From: Bacteroidota bacterium
GTDB taxonomy: Bacteria; Bacteroidota; Ignavibacteria; Ignavibacteriales; Ignavibacteriaceae
Length of the DNA stretch: 32,686 nucleotides
Assembly (NCBI GenBank): GCA_021815365.1
Contig: JAKAGZ010000030.1
Span: 1-32,686, forward strand
Direction: 5' to 3'
This document shows, in pieces, positions 15,747-25,123 of the stretch. The translations under genes and the position numbers were made by a program. Under the pieces are notes generated by a model. It had not been told where the DNA came from. It ran no database searches and saw only the letters and a program-made list of their open reading frames with translations. The first letter of the stretch is position 1; each line of letters begins with the position of its first letter.

Positions 15747-15905
15747 AACGCAGTTAGAGACTACGTTATTTTTTTCATTAAATTAAAATAAGAACAATTT
15801 CCCTTTTTAAGCAAATCTGTCGAAAACAAATTATGAAAATTGTCTGAAACCTGTCTGCCGACAGGCAGGATTGATAACCAGATTTAGTATCAGATGTTTT
15901 CAGAA

Positions 15906-16050
15906 ATAATGTAATCACGAAGTGATGGCTTCGCCATAAGGTTTTTCTTCTGTTCGTTATTTTTTGCTGCTAAGATTTTTAACCTTCATTGTTAAGCACA
16001 ACCTTAGCAGCAGAAACAAAGCATAACAGCAAACCTTATTGCATTATTGT
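15906..16050. repeat. TAAGGTT-family palindromic element, copy 1
   Basis: Outer pairs AATAATGTAAT...TAAGGTTT (from 15906) and AAACCTTATTGCATTATTGT (16031-16050) enclose the strong stem TTGCTGCTAAG (15964-15974) / CTTAGCAGCAG (16003-16013). A related element with the same AATAATGTAATAAGGTT start occurs at 17930-18118. Confidence 0.55.
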
Positions 16051-16304
16051 GACATATATGTTGTTAATAATTGCCTGCCATAGTCAACACTGTAACGGAA
16101 CCACTTTAATTTAGCATCCGGCAGCAGCCGGACTAAACAGCAATAGCGTGAAAGGGGATTTAAACCCAAATTTTCCCTTAGGAAAATTTGGGTTAATTGG
16201 ACAGCCATAGACTTTCCTGTTTTTTCAGCCTTCTTTTGGCGCTTGATTTCGTTTTCCTGTAAATTAGTAATACCTGAATAAATTGATTTCTCACGGCTTT
16301 ATAG

Positions 16305-17459
<1,155 letters not shown>

Positions 17460-17759
17460 TTGGGATCACTAATAGCAATGGCGCCGCAGGGTGGAGATTC
17501 AGGAAATTTAATAAGCACCATCGTAATGTTTGGTGCTATATTTGTAATTTTTTATTTTATGATCATCAGGCCGCAGCAGAAACGTGCAAAGGAAAGAGAA
17601 AAAATGCTTTCGAATATTGAAAAGGGAGATAAGGTTATTACAAGCGGCGGTTTGCACGGCACTGTTGCAGGACTCGAAGAAAAAACGGTATTGCTCGAAG
17701 TTGGTGATAAGATAAAACTGAAATTTGAAAGAAGCGCTATTACACAGGTTTTGAAATAA
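17460..17759 (+). CDS. yajC: Preprotein translocase accessory subunit YajC
   Basis: 99 aa. A single transmembrane helix near the N-terminus (TIVMFGAIFVIFYFMIIRP) is followed by the YajC hallmark RPQQKRAKEREKML and a small soluble domain (GDKVITSGGLHGTVAGLEEKT). YajC associates with SecDF at the inner membrane and assists Sec-dependent export. The start is TTG right after the tgt stop, with GGAGG 5 nt upstream (inside the tgt 3' end), so the genes are coupled. secD/secF do not follow, unlike in many genomes. Confidence 0.95.
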   Translation: MGSLIAMAPQGGDSGNLISTIVMFGAIFVIFYFMIIRPQQKRAKEREKMLSNIEKGDKVITSGGLHGTVAGLEEKTVLLEVGDKIKLKFERSAITQVLK

Positions 17760-18165
17760 TGTTAATTGATTGAAGCCGCGCGCGGGCAGCGTGCGCAGAA
17801 AGAAACTCTCAGAGCGAAGCAATCTTTTGCCCTGGCGAACTGCCTGACAGGTGTAAACTTAACAATCAGAATTGATTGGTTTGTGGTTCGTTCTGGATTT
17901 TTTTCCCCTTTGGTAAGCTACAGACAAATAATGTAATAAGGTTAATTTTATCTGGTTGTTGGTGCTATTAAGGTTAGATAGAAAAATAAGGTTTTATTGA
18001 TTGTCAAAAATGTTTCTATGTAAATCAAAGCAACAGGATATTTTAATTCAAAACCTTATTGACTGAAAAACCTTAGTAGTAAAAATGAAGATACTTTTTT
18101 TAACCTTATTACCTTATTAACAAAAATATTAGGTTGAGAGCTAAAGAAATCGGAATGATAAAAAA
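17760..18165. other. Gene-free stretch between yajC and ribBA
   Basis: Just after yajC is a GC-rich segment (GCCGCGCGCGGGCAGCGTGCGC, 17775-17796) that can form a stem and might end the tgt-yajC transcript. The remainder is dominated by the second TAAGGTT-type palindromic element. No FMN riboswitch consensus is seen before ribBA, and no credible ORF. Confidence 0.5.
17930..18118. repeat. TAAGGTT-family palindromic element, copy 2
   Basis: Starts AATAATGTAATAAGGTTAA and ends TTAACCTTATTACCTTATT, near-complementary outer arms. Inner pairs AATAAGGTTTT and AAAACCTTATT add a second stem, and AACCTTA/TAAGGTT units occur about seven times. The start is almost the same as copy 1 at 15906. Confidence 0.5.
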
Positions 18166-19362
18166 ATGTTTTGCAAGGTAGAAGAAGCGATTGAAGAAAT
18201 AAAGCAGGGTAAAGTTTTAATTGTTGTCGACGATGAGGACCGCGAGAACGAAGGGGATTTTGTCTGCGCTGCCGAATATGTAACTCCCGATATAGTAAAT
18301 TTCATGGTCACACACGGAAGGGGAATGGTCTGTGTTGCATTGAACGGCAAAAGGCTGGATGAATTAGGACTTCCATTAATGGTGGATTCAAATTCCGCTC
18401 TGCACGGGACACAGTTCACTGTTACAGTTGATGCAATCGAAGGAACAAGCACAGGAATTTCTGCTGCCGACAGGGCGCTCACTATCAAAAAACTTATTGA
18501 CAAGAATTCCAAAGCAGAAGACTTTGCACGACCCGGGCATATTTTTCCGCTCCGCGCATTTGATGAAGGGGTTTTACGCAGAGCAGGTCACACCGAAGCT
18601 GCTGTTGATCTCTGCAATCTTGCCAGGCTGAAACCCGCCGGCGTGCTTTGCGAAATTCTGAAAGACAACGGCGAGATGGCGCGCGTGCCTGAGCTTATCA
18701 AAATTGCTAAAAAGTTTGATCTGAAAATTCTTACCGTGCAGGAGCTTATAAAATACAGACTTCAGAAAGAAAGACTGATAGAAAAAATTACTGATATAAA
18801 TTTTCCTACCGGGCACGGACAGTTCCGTCTGCATCTCTACAAAAGTTCGCTCGATGGCAAAAAACAAATAGCGCTTGTGAAAGGTATAATTAAACCTGAT
18901 GAACCAGCCCTTGTAAGAATGCACTCTGAATGCCTTACAGGAGATGTTTTCCATTCACTCAGGTGCGACTGCCACGACCAGCTTAACACTGCTCTCGATA
19001 TGATCGAAGAGCACGGCTCAGGCGTGCTTGTTTATATGCGGCAGGAAGGGAGGGGTATCGGGCTGAAGAATAAAATTCTCGCTTACAAGCTCCAGGAAGA
19101 AGGAAAGGATACAGTTGAAGCAAACGAAGCTCTTGGTTTTAAACCCGATCTTCGCGATTACGGTATCGGTGCACAGATACTGCTCGACCTTGGAGTAAGA
19201 AAAATAAAGCTGCTCACCAACAATCCCAAAAAAGTTGTAGGCTTGCAGGGCTACGGGCTTGAGATAGTCGAAAGAGCCCCCATCGAAATGCAGCCCAATG
19301 AAAACAACGAAAAATATCTCAGGACTAAAAGAGATAAGCTCGGACATCTCATCTTAAAATGA
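18166..19362 (+). CDS. ribBA: Bifunctional 3,4-dihydroxy-2-butanone 4-phosphate synthase / GTP cyclohydrolase II
   Basis: 398 aa, the full two-domain enzyme that starts both branches of riboflavin synthesis. RibB domain (about 1-200): [11 protein letters not shown] (22-31) with catalytic acids, [19 protein letters not shown], and [10 protein letters not shown]...[12 protein letters not shown]. RibA domain (about 205-398): zinc cysteines C255, C266 and C268 in [29 protein letters not shown] (catalytic region) and the C-terminal [10 protein letters not shown]. Both active sites look intact. The ATG start gives the standard N-terminus. It appears monocistronic: ribE/ribH and ribD are absent and the downstream sequence is repeat-bearing. 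No FMN riboswitch is evident. Confidence 0.97.
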   Translation: MFCKVEEAIEEIKQGKVLIVVDDEDRENEGDFVCAAEYVTPDIVNFMVTHGRGMVCVALNGKRLDELGLPLMVDSNSALHGTQFTVTVDAIEGTSTGISAADRALTIKKLIDKNSKAEDFARPGHIFPLRAFDEGVLRRAGHTEAAVDLCNLARLKPAGVLCEILKDNGEMARVPELIKIAKKFDLKILTVQELIKYRLQKERLIEKITDINFPTGHGQFRLHLYKSSLDGKKQIALVKGIIKPDEPALVRMHSECLTGDVFHSLRCDCHDQLNTALDMIEEHGSGVLVYMRQEGRGIGLKNKILAYKLQEEGKDTVEANEALGFKPDLRDYGIGAQILLDLGVRKIKLLTNNPKKVVGLQGYGLEIVERAPIEMQPNENNEKYLRTKRDKLGHLILK

Positions 19363-19420
19363 TTTCGGATTTACGGAATTCGGACCTGTATACCGTCAGG
19401 CAGGTTTGCTGATTTTAGTC

Positions 19421-19474
19421 AATGTTTTTGCACCTCGCATTTTGCAGTTTAAAAGTTTACGGTTCCGTTTCGGC
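19421..19474 (+). repeat. ~55 bp direct repeat flanking the VapBC-like module, copy 1
   Basis: Shares AATGTNTTTGCACCTCGCAT and the following TTTGCAGTTTAAAAGTTTAC plus GGTTCCGTTTCGGC with copy 2 at 20347. Only one substitution and a one-base T-run difference separate them. It is followed by AGGTTAGCGG, not shared with copy 2. Confidence 0.85.
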
Positions 19475-19570
19475 AGGTTAGCGGCAACGCGCGTTAGCCC
19501 CATAAGCAGAAGTGGTAAATGAAGAAAGATTTTTTTAGATTTATTGCGAATAAAAGAAAGGAAAAGAATA

Positions 19571-19777
19571 ATGAATCAATATGTGATAGATGCAAGAATT
19601 AAAGATGGATATTTATCTATTGGAAATTTACCATTTAAAGAGGAAACAGATGTAAAGGTTATCGTTATACCAAAGATTAATTTCAAAGAATTATCATTTG
19701 CAAAAATTAGAGAGTTAACTAAATCTATAAAAGGAAATATTTCAGACGATATTATTTCTGAACGAGAAGAAGAATGA
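19571..19777 (+). CDS. VapB-like antitoxin
   Basis: 68 aa from ATG 19571, chosen because AAAGGAAAAG lies just upstream; an ATG at 19544 would extend the N-terminus by nine basic residues. It begins MNQYVIDARIKDGYLSI and DVKVIVIPK, an AbrB-like or beta-rich N-terminus found in small VapC partners. It ends with an acidic helix, KGNISDDIISEREEE, typical of the toxin-binding tail. It overlaps the following PIN-domain gene by 4 bp (ATGA). The antitoxin role is inferred from this arrangement and tail; it would bind the operator and neutralise VapC. Its partner is interrupted by a stop codon. Confidence 0.7.
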   Translation: MNQYVIDARIKDGYLSIGNLPFKEETDVKVIVIPKINFKELSFAKIRELTKSIKGNISDDIISEREEE

Positions 19778-20226
19778 ATTTTTTCCTTGATACTAGTGCT
19801 GTTGTTAAAATCTATCACCAGGAAAAAGGGACAGAAAAATTCACTCAACATTTAGCCGGAATATCAGAAGAATTGTTCTTAACTATGTCTGATTTAACAA
19901 AAATAGAACTTCATTCATAACTACTGAAGAAATACAGAGAGAAGAAAATTGATGATAAAAGTTTAGCTGAAGTTTTTCAGTTATTTGAAGTTGATTTCAA
20001 AAAGTATAATATAATAGTTATTGACGGTGTTATTAAAAACATAGCATTATCTTTGCTAGATAGCTTAGGGATAAAATACAGTCTAAGGAGTCTAGATTCA
20101 CTCCAATTAGCATCCGCAATTTTTTCAAACAATTATTCTAAAATAGATTATTTCGTTTCATCAGACAAAAAGTTATTAAACATAGCTAAAGAATTTTTTC
20201 AAATAATGAATCCAGAAGAACTGTAA
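19774..20226 (+). pseudogene. VapC-like PIN-domain toxin with in-frame stop
   Basis: One continuous frame of 151 codons from ATG 19774 to TAA 20224-20226, broken only by TAA at codon 49 (19918-19920). On either side it reads as a VapC endoribonuclease: FFLDTSAVVKIYHQE (catalytic D6), KIELHS (E45), then after the stop LLKKYREKKID, SLDSLQLASA (D108) and FVSSDKKLL (D131). All four acidic metal-binding positions are therefore present and no frameshift exists. The stop could have arisen from TCA by a single C-to-A change. A truncated 48-residue product would lack most of the fold. Either a recent inactivating mutation or a sequence error explains it. Confidence 0.85.
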
Positions 20227-20346
20227 ATAAAGTATAAGCCTTCGGTGGTATAACATCTTTAATCCGTCAAAACCGGACAGGTAAATAAAAAGTCAAGAGC
20301 CGGATAATTGTTCTTAAAAATCTTTAACTAAAAGAATCGGTCTGAC

Positions 20347-20401
20347 AATGTCTTTGCACCTCGCATTTTTGCAGTTTAAAAGTTTACGGTTCCGTTTCGG
20401 C
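20347..20401 (+). repeat. ~55 bp direct repeat flanking the VapBC-like module, copy 2
   Basis: Same orientation as copy 1 at 19421-19474; see that entry for shared blocks. It lies 120 bp after the vapC stop and is followed by GAAAGCAGGTCAG, unlike copy 1. The 250 bp between vapC and terC is otherwise without a gene. Confidence 0.85.
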
Positions 20402-20475
20402 GAAAGCAGGTCAGATTGTCTGTTTTTGCTTATTTGACGCTGATAAATAAAAACATTGTGATGAAACGAGGGGGA

Positions 20476-21399
20476 TTATCTTCCTTTCTTCTTAAACATC
20501 AGCGATAAAATAATTGATCCTGCCAAAAAGAAAATTATAATTCCAAGTGAAAGTTCGGTCGGAATGGGATAATATTCTGATAACAGCATTTTAACGCCGA
20601 CAAAAAATAATATACACGCCACTCCGTATTTAAGGTAACTGAATGTATCAACAAGCCCTGAGAGTGCAAAGTACAATGCTCTCAGTCCGAGTATTGCAAA
20701 AATATTTGAAGTAATAATTATAAATGAATCACGTGTGATTGCTATCACTGCGGGTATCGAGTCAACAGCAAAAACTATGTCCGAAGATTCAATTACAATG
20801 AGTGTTAGAAAAAGGGAGGTCGCAAAAAATTTACCGCCCTGCTTAATAAAAAAATGGTCTCCTTCAAATTTGTTTGTAATGTTAAAAAATCTTTTAACAA
20901 ATTTTATCATAGGATTCTTTTCGTAGTTTATTTTTTGCTCACCGCCGAATGCCATTTTATAAGCAGCAAAAAGTAATATAACTCCGAAAACGTAAATTAC
21001 AGGATGAAAAAGATTTATCAGTCCGACGCCGGCAAGAATAAAAACAATCCTGAAAATAATTGCACTTAAAATTCCCCATTTCAACACGTGCGGCTGGCTG
21101 CGGGCAGGTACGTCCATCACTTTGAATATCATCAGGAAAACGAAGAGATTATCAACTGAAAGTGAATACTCGATGAGATAGGCTGTAAGGAATTCCAGGC
21201 CTTTCTGATGTCCGTTCTCAAGATAAAAATAAATAAATAAGTTAAACAGGAGGGCGGTACTGATCCAAATCCCGCTCCACATTAAACTACGCTTTAGACC
21301 TAATTTGCCGTGCCTGTGGTCTGTTGCATACAGGTCAATAAAAATGATAAGCGAAGCTATTACAGCAAATATGATCCAGAACGTAAATTCATTAAACAA
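20476..21399 (-). CDS. TerC/Alx-family integral membrane protein
   Basis: 307 aa with about nine hydrophobic segments from FWIIFAVIASLIIFIDLYA to LSLGIIIFFLAGSIILSLMF. Hallmark acidic membrane motifs: EYSLSVDNLFVFLMIF and VIESSDIVFAVDSIPAVIAI, both conserved in TerC and in the manganese exporter Alx. It probably exports Mn2+ (or another metal) across the inner membrane; tellurite resistance is only a historical name. The start is TTG at 21399 because an in-frame stop precedes it and no ATG fits. It is the last gene of tyrS - arginine decarboxylase - terC, with a 15 bp gap. The C-terminus is basic (FKKKGR). Confidence 0.9.
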   Translation of the reverse strand: MFNEFTFWIIFAVIASLIIFIDLYATDHRHGKLGLKRSLMWSGIWISTALLFNLFIYFYLENGHQKGLEFLTAYLIEYSLSVDNLFVFLMIFKVMDVPARSQPHVLKWGILSAIIFRIVFILAGVGLINLFHPVIYVFGVILLFAAYKMAFGGEQKINYEKNPMIKFVKRFFNITNKFEGDHFFIKQGGKFFATSLFLTLIVIESSDIVFAVDSIPAVIAITRDSFIIITSNIFAILGLRALYFALSGLVDTFSYLKYGVACILFFVGVKMLLSEYYPIPTELSLGIIIFFLAGSIILSLMFKKKGR

Positions 21400-21414
21400 A
21401 ATTTATGATCCTTA

Positions 21415-21960
21415 TTATGGGAGTAAAATCCCTGCGGAAAGGACAGTTGTCCACAAACCGTTTTTATCACCTTCAGCAGATTGAGTTATATTAAACGAAC
21501 GAACTATCTTGCCGGACATTTTATAAATATTTTCTCTTTCGCTCCAGTCAGTATTGGGATTAAATTCAACACCAAGAGTGGTTGCGAGCATAGTAGCGGC
21601 AAGATCTTCTGCGTATTCGCCTGCAACTTTTTCAGTTTCGCCGAACGGGTGATGTTCTGAAAGATATCCATACTGGTTGCTGTCTGCAGGCAATGCAACC
21701 CCGATTGATGCAGCAATAAGCCTGTTCGGTTCATTTGTAGAATTACGAGCCATTACTGCAAAAGTAATTTGTCCCGGTTGTAATTCTTTGATTCCTTCAT
21801 CTTTGTTTATTCTTTTGCAATTGGTAGGAAATATGCTGCTAACTGTTACAAGATTGCATATTTCTATTCCCGCGCTTCGTAAAGCAAGCTCAAATGAAGT
21901 TAAATATTCTTTGTGTCTGCCGACACCTTTGGTAAAAAATATTTTTGTTGGGACATACAA
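21415..21960 (-). CDS. Pyruvoyl-dependent arginine decarboxylase
   Basis: 181 aa, typical for PvlArgDC/PdaD, which makes agmatine from arginine for polyamine synthesis. The proenzyme self-cleaves between two serines, S41 and S42 in LVTVSSIFP, turning S42 into the pyruvoyl cofactor. Other family marks: [13 protein letters not shown] near the N-terminus, [30 protein letters not shown] and the acidic E-x-[11 protein letters not shown] helix. The start is TTG at 21960 with GGAG 8-10 nt upstream. It is flanked closely by tyrS (16 bp) and terC (15 bp). Chlamydial AaxB and archaeal PdaD are relatives; the function seems clear, the physiological use (polyamines versus acid resistance) is not. Confidence 0.93.
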   Translation of the reverse strand: MYVPTKIFFTKGVGRHKEYLTSFELALRSAGIEICNLVTVSSIFPTNCKRINKDEGIKELQPGQITFAVMARNSTNEPNRLIAASIGVALPADSNQYGYLSEHHPFGETEKVAGEYAEDLAATMLATTLGVEFNPNTDWSERENIYKMSGKIVRSFNITQSAEGDKNGLWTTVLSAGILLP

Positions 21961-21976
21961 ATTCTCATCTCCTTTT

Positions 21977-23197
21977 CTATTTAAGTTTAATGAATTTTCT
22001 TTTTCCTACCTTTAGAATTTTTTCCCCGTTTAATTGTACTGAATAATTTATGTCATCAATTTTTTCGCCGTTGATACTTACGCCGCCTTGTTCGACTAAT
22101 CTTCTTGCTTCGCTTTTTGAAGGTGCAAATTTTACCTCAACAATAAGATCAACTATGCTGATCTGTTTTTTATCTTGTACCTTATATTCATCAAGTTCAT
22201 CAGGAATTCCTTTCTTCACAAAGATCTTATCAAACTCTTCTTCAGCTTGTTTTGCAGCATCTTCGTTATAATACATTCTCACTAAAGTTTTAGCTAATTC
22301 TCTTTTCACGTCCCTCGGATTAACTGCGGGATCTTCAAGCTGCGACTTTATCTCTTTTAGCTTCTGATTGGAAACATCTGTTGCAAGTTCATAGTAATTA
22401 TAAATTAAATTATCCGAAATTGAAAGGGTCTTGCCAAAAATTTCCTGCGGCGGTTCAGAAATGCCAATATAGTTATTATATGATTTGCTCATCTTCTCAA
22501 CGCCGTCTGTGCCGACAAGAAGAGGCATCGTTAAAATTATCTGGGGCTCAATACCGAACTCACGCTGAATGTCTCTGCCTACGAGCAGATTAAATTTCTG
22601 ATCCGTTCCGCCAAGCTCGACATCACTTTTGATTGCAACAGAGTCCATTGCCTGTGCAAGCGGGTAGAGAAGCTCGTGTATGCTGATTGCTATCCCCGAC
22701 TTAAATCTTTTTGTGAAATCATCCCGCTCGAGCATTCGTGCTACTGTATATTTTGAAGAAAGTTTTATCACGTCTTCAAAAGACATCTTTGCCAGCCATT
22801 CTGAGTTGTAAACTATTTTTGTCTTTTCTTTGTGAAGGATTTTTGAAGCCTGCTCAAAATAAGATTTTCCGTTAGCCCGCGCTTCTTCAAGTGAAAGAGG
22901 GGGACGTGTAACATTTCTTCCTGATGGATCGCCTATCATTCCTGTGAAATCACCAATGATCAATACTGCCTGGTGTCCGAGTGACTGGAATTGTTCGAGC
23001 TTTCTCAAAACAACTGAATGACCGATATGCAGATCCGGTCGGCTGGGGTCACAGCCGAGTTTAATGATAAGCGGCTTATTTTCTTTTGCAGATTTCTCCA
23101 GCTTCTGAACTAACTCATCTTCCTGTATGATTTCAGATGCACCTCTTTTGATCAGATCCATCTGTTCATTTAATGGGGGAAACGTCAATTGCTCCAA
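21977..23197 (-). CDS. tyrS: Tyrosyl-tRNA synthetase
   Basis: 406 aa class I synthetase that charges tRNA-Tyr. Seen: the HIGH signature at 57-60 ([13 protein letters not shown]), [31 protein letters not shown], and KMSKS at 235-239 ([13 protein letters not shown]). A C-terminal S4 RNA-binding domain covers about 340-406 ([19 protein letters not shown]). The [11 protein letters not shown] spelling fits the TyrZ-like bacterial subgroup. The start is TTG at 23197 with TTGGTTGGAG context; an internal ATG at residue 13 is possible but would shorten the conserved N-terminus. It is the first gene of a three-gene minus cluster. Confidence 0.96.
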   Translation of the reverse strand: MEQLTFPPLNEQMDLIKRGASEIIQEDELVQKLEKSAKENKPLIIKLGCDPSRPDLHIGHSVVLRKLEQFQSLGHQAVLIIGDFTGMIGDPSGRNVTRPPLSLEEARANGKSYFEQASKILHKEKTKIVYNSEWLAKMSFEDVIKLSSKYTVARMLERDDFTKRFKSGIAISIHELLYPLAQAMDSVAIKSDVELGGTDQKFNLLVGRDIQREFGIEPQIILTMPLLVGTDGVEKMSKSYNNYIGISEPPQEIFGKTLSISDNLIYNYYELATDVSNQKLKEIKSQLEDPAVNPRDVKRELAKTLVRMYYNEDAAKQAEEEFDKIFVKKGIPDELDEYKVQDKKQISIVDLIVEVKFAPSKSEARRLVEQGGVSINGEKIDDINYSVQLNGEKILKVGKRKFIKLK

Positions 23198-23260
23198 CCA
23201 ATAATTTTGTGAAATGTTAGGAACTAAAATATAATATCTTTAAATAAAATGGGAATGTTT

Positions 23261-23707
23261 AACAAAATATATTACAAAACTTGAAACTAACCAAATTGCA
23301 GAATACTTAAATACTTCAAATATAAGTTTCTGGGTTTCAGTTTCAGCGTTGTTGTTTGCAATAATTATTTCAGCATTACAATTATATCAAAATCAATCAA
23401 GTAAATTTCATAGTCTGGTTTTGGTATAATTTATGTCTTTTTCGGTGCAGCACAATTATTTCGCTTTTTAATGATACAGAGAGAAATAATTGTAGACAAC
23501 GAACTTGTAACTTTTGAGAATTGGTTTGGCAGGGAAAAGGCTGATATATAAAGGACCTGAAAAAAAATCCGGAAGAGGATGAACTACATAACAATCGCTA
23601 CTCAAGAAAAAAGAATTGTAATGCCAACAGGTTTTGCAGACTTTAAAAGATTTACAGAAGATATGAAGAAAAGAAATCCCGGAGTTGAAGTGGCTGGGAT
23701 AAAATAG
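23261..23707 (+). pseudogene. Decayed coding remnants, frameshifted
   Basis: Three protein-like stretches lie on the plus strand in broken frames. (i) KLETNQIAEYLNTSNISFW with a following hydrophobic helix VSVSALLFAIIISALQLY, ending at TAA 23427-23429 without a start codon. (ii) In another frame, IIYVFFGAAQLFRFLMIQRE to NWFGREKADI, ending at 23551. (iii) In that same frame after two stops, NYITIATQEKRIVMPTG to GVEVAGIK, ending 23705-23707. Parts (i) and (ii) would join into one membrane protein after one frameshift. The gene family is not recognised. These could be the remains of a former accessory gene beside the cassette-like region; a chance match cannot be excluded. Confidence 0.4.
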
Positions 23708-23788
23708 GGCTCTTCCATATATGCAATTTTTTTTGCGAAGATTTTCGAAGAGGATATTTATTGCTCTGGCTTTTTACTTATTGAAGAT

Positions 23789-23795
23789 GTTAGGT
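23789..23795 (-). other. R-box-like motif after the second cassette-like unit
   Basis: GTTAGGT on plus (ACCTAAC on minus), followed by GCAC as at sites A and C, 8 bp after the stop of the coiled-coil gene. A weak partner, ACATAAC, lies at 23586-23592, giving a possible 210 bp site similar in length to sites A and C, but the arms pair poorly. Confidence 0.35.
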
Positions 23796-23803
23796 GCACT
23801 TCC

Positions 23804-24421
23804 TTACAAATCATATTTCTTCATTTCTTCTCTTATTTTCTTTAATTGTTTTCTTGCTTCCGTTTGAGCTTTATTTCCAAGTTCAACAAGTGTTTTGAGT
23901 TTTGGGATGTATGATGGAAATTTTTCTTTTATCTCCTTAAAAATTATGTTTTGCATTTCTTTATTATTTTCAAAGTCATTTAATATTTTGCCTTTGATTT
24001 CCATATCAAAATCTAATTCTCTAATCTCTGTTGATATATCAAGTAAAGCATCCAAGTTTGATTTTCCGTTATCGATATATTCTTCAAAATCAAAATACAA
24101 ATACATTCGATTAGCAATTTTATCTGTTGCTTCGATAGCTTCCTTTGTTCCTTTGTTCAAGACTTCAATTTTTTTATAAATAAATGGGATTTTCTCAATA
24201 TCCGATTTTGATATTTTTTCATAAACTCTTATAAATTTACTGATGCCAGTAATTTCATTATATAAATCTGAAATTGCTTCTTCGGCAGCGGAAATTTTCT
24301 TCTCAAAATATATTTTCTTTAAAGTGAATTTATTCGCTCTGCTAATCTGATATAGTTCTAAAAGCTTTGTAACTACAACAGTTATTAATGAGCCAATTAC
24401 AAGCCAAAAAGCATTTTCCAT
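23804..24421 (-). CDS. Membrane-anchored coiled-coil protein, unknown function
   Basis: 205 aa. One N-terminal transmembrane helix (FWLVIGSLITVVVTKLLEL) is followed by an almost entirely alpha-helical, Lys/Glu/Ile-rich cytoplasmic or periplasmic domain with heptad-like stretches (KKISAAEEAISDLYNEITGI and later KLKTLVELGNKAQTEARKQL). It is not recognised. It lies 29 bp downstream of another membrane gene on the same strand and 9 bp before a GTTAGGT box (23789-23795) that reads as an R'' motif in its orientation. The two genes probably form one cassette-like unit led by the ~220 bp repeat copy 2. TM-plus-helical-bundle architecture is common in defence effectors but no effector motif is visible. 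Confidence 0.6.
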   Translation of the reverse strand: MENAFWLVIGSLITVVVTKLLELYQISRANKFTLKKIYFEKKISAAEEAISDLYNEITGISKFIRVYEKISKSDIEKIPFIYKKIEVLNKGTKEAIEATDKIANRMYLYFDFEEYIDNGKSNLDALLDISTEIRELDFDMEIKGKILNDFENNKEMQNIIFKEIKEKFPSYIPKLKTLVELGNKAQTEARKQLKKIREEMKKYDL

Positions 24422-24450
24422 AGTCTTATATATTATTTTTTATGAAAATT

Positions 24451-24885
24451 TTAGTAACTTGCTCTTAATGGTAAAACAAATAATATTGGTGAAAGAATTG
24501 TTATCAAATAATCAAAGAACCAATAACGTGTTTCACTAAAAATCATAATAAAAAAAACAGTAATAAAAAATATAGAAATAGTTACTAGTACATATATAAA
24601 AGCTTGACCACAAGGTGGGTTATTGTATGAAAGATTATCTGTTACTTTGCCTAAAATATAACCACTTCCCATTATAGCTGTAACTTCAACCATTAAAAAT
24701 GATGGTGAAGTATAGGCAATGCTTCCTACCATTATTTTCATAACATCTGCAACAAAACTAAAATTTGCTTCAAGTAGATATCGAGAATAAATAATTAAAC
24801 AGCACAAAATATATATTCCTATGTAGGCTACGATTGATAAAAGCAGTAGTAGAAAATAATATTTAATAACTGCTATATATTTCAT
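24451..24885 (-). CDS. Four-helix membrane protein, unknown function
   Basis: 144 aa with about four hydrophobic segments: YFLLLLLSIVAYIGIYILCC, ADVMKIMVGSIAYTSPSFLM into an alanine/glycine-rich helix, AFIYVLVTISIFFITVFFIM, and a C-terminal FDYLITILSPILFVLPL. No signal peptide cleavage site, catalytic motif or recognised family is seen. Its ATG starts 9 bp from the boundary where repeat copy 2 ends, placing it directly behind that leader. The coiled-coil membrane protein gene follows on the same strand, 29 bp away, suggesting that the two proteins work together. Base composition is noticeably AT-rich compared with neighbouring core genes. Confidence 0.55.
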   Translation of the reverse strand: MKYIAVIKYYFLLLLLSIVAYIGIYILCCLIIYSRYLLEANFSFVADVMKIMVGSIAYTSPSFLMVEVTAIMGSGYILGKVTDNLSYNNPPCGQAFIYVLVTISIFFITVFFIMIFSETRYWFFDYLITILSPILFVLPLRASY

Positions 24886-24893
24886 AGTGTATA

Positions 24894-25096
24894 TAACTAT
24901 TACTTGATCCGATTATACCTCATTCTTTTTGGCATGTTAGCACGACTTTTCACATAGTGACCAATTCTGGTATTTCTTCCTAACACTCCAATTAAAATTT
25001 GGTATAATCTCCACAGTCTGTTTATTTATATATGTTAAATTTAATATTTAATTTCATTACTTCTGCTTGCTAGCCCGAAATTTTCTTCCGCTTAAC
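24894..25096 (-). repeat. ~220 bp leader repeat, copy 2
   Basis: Matches copy 1 (11401-11624) over its length, apart from scattered substitutions and a missing ~22 bp block that removes the second internal ~25 bp unit; the first unit is kept intact at 24945-24969. It is bounded by ATAAC (24893-24897) and CTTAAC (25091-25096). On the minus strand it leads straight into the two-gene membrane cassette-like unit. Confidence 0.7.
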
Positions 25097-25123
25097 TATG
25101 TCCGTATATATTCAGATGCAATC

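Noticed and set aside
15590-15765. Open minus-strand frame through the long palindrome, reading protein-like (LAIKKLQELAERLRPAVDAL...).
   Set aside because: It has no ATG, no ribosome binding site, and runs into the start of the response regulator gene in another frame; the open frame is probably a by-product of the palindrome.
17760-18165. FMN riboswitch expected ahead of ribBA.
   Set aside because: None of the conserved RFN blocks (such as AGGGGC or the ACCGGCGGT core) could be found; the stretch is taken up by palindromic repeats.
20227-20475. attC site after vapC, suggested by GTATAAC near 20248.
   Set aside because: No complementary GTTATAC or GTTRRRY partner at a plausible distance and no pairing arms.
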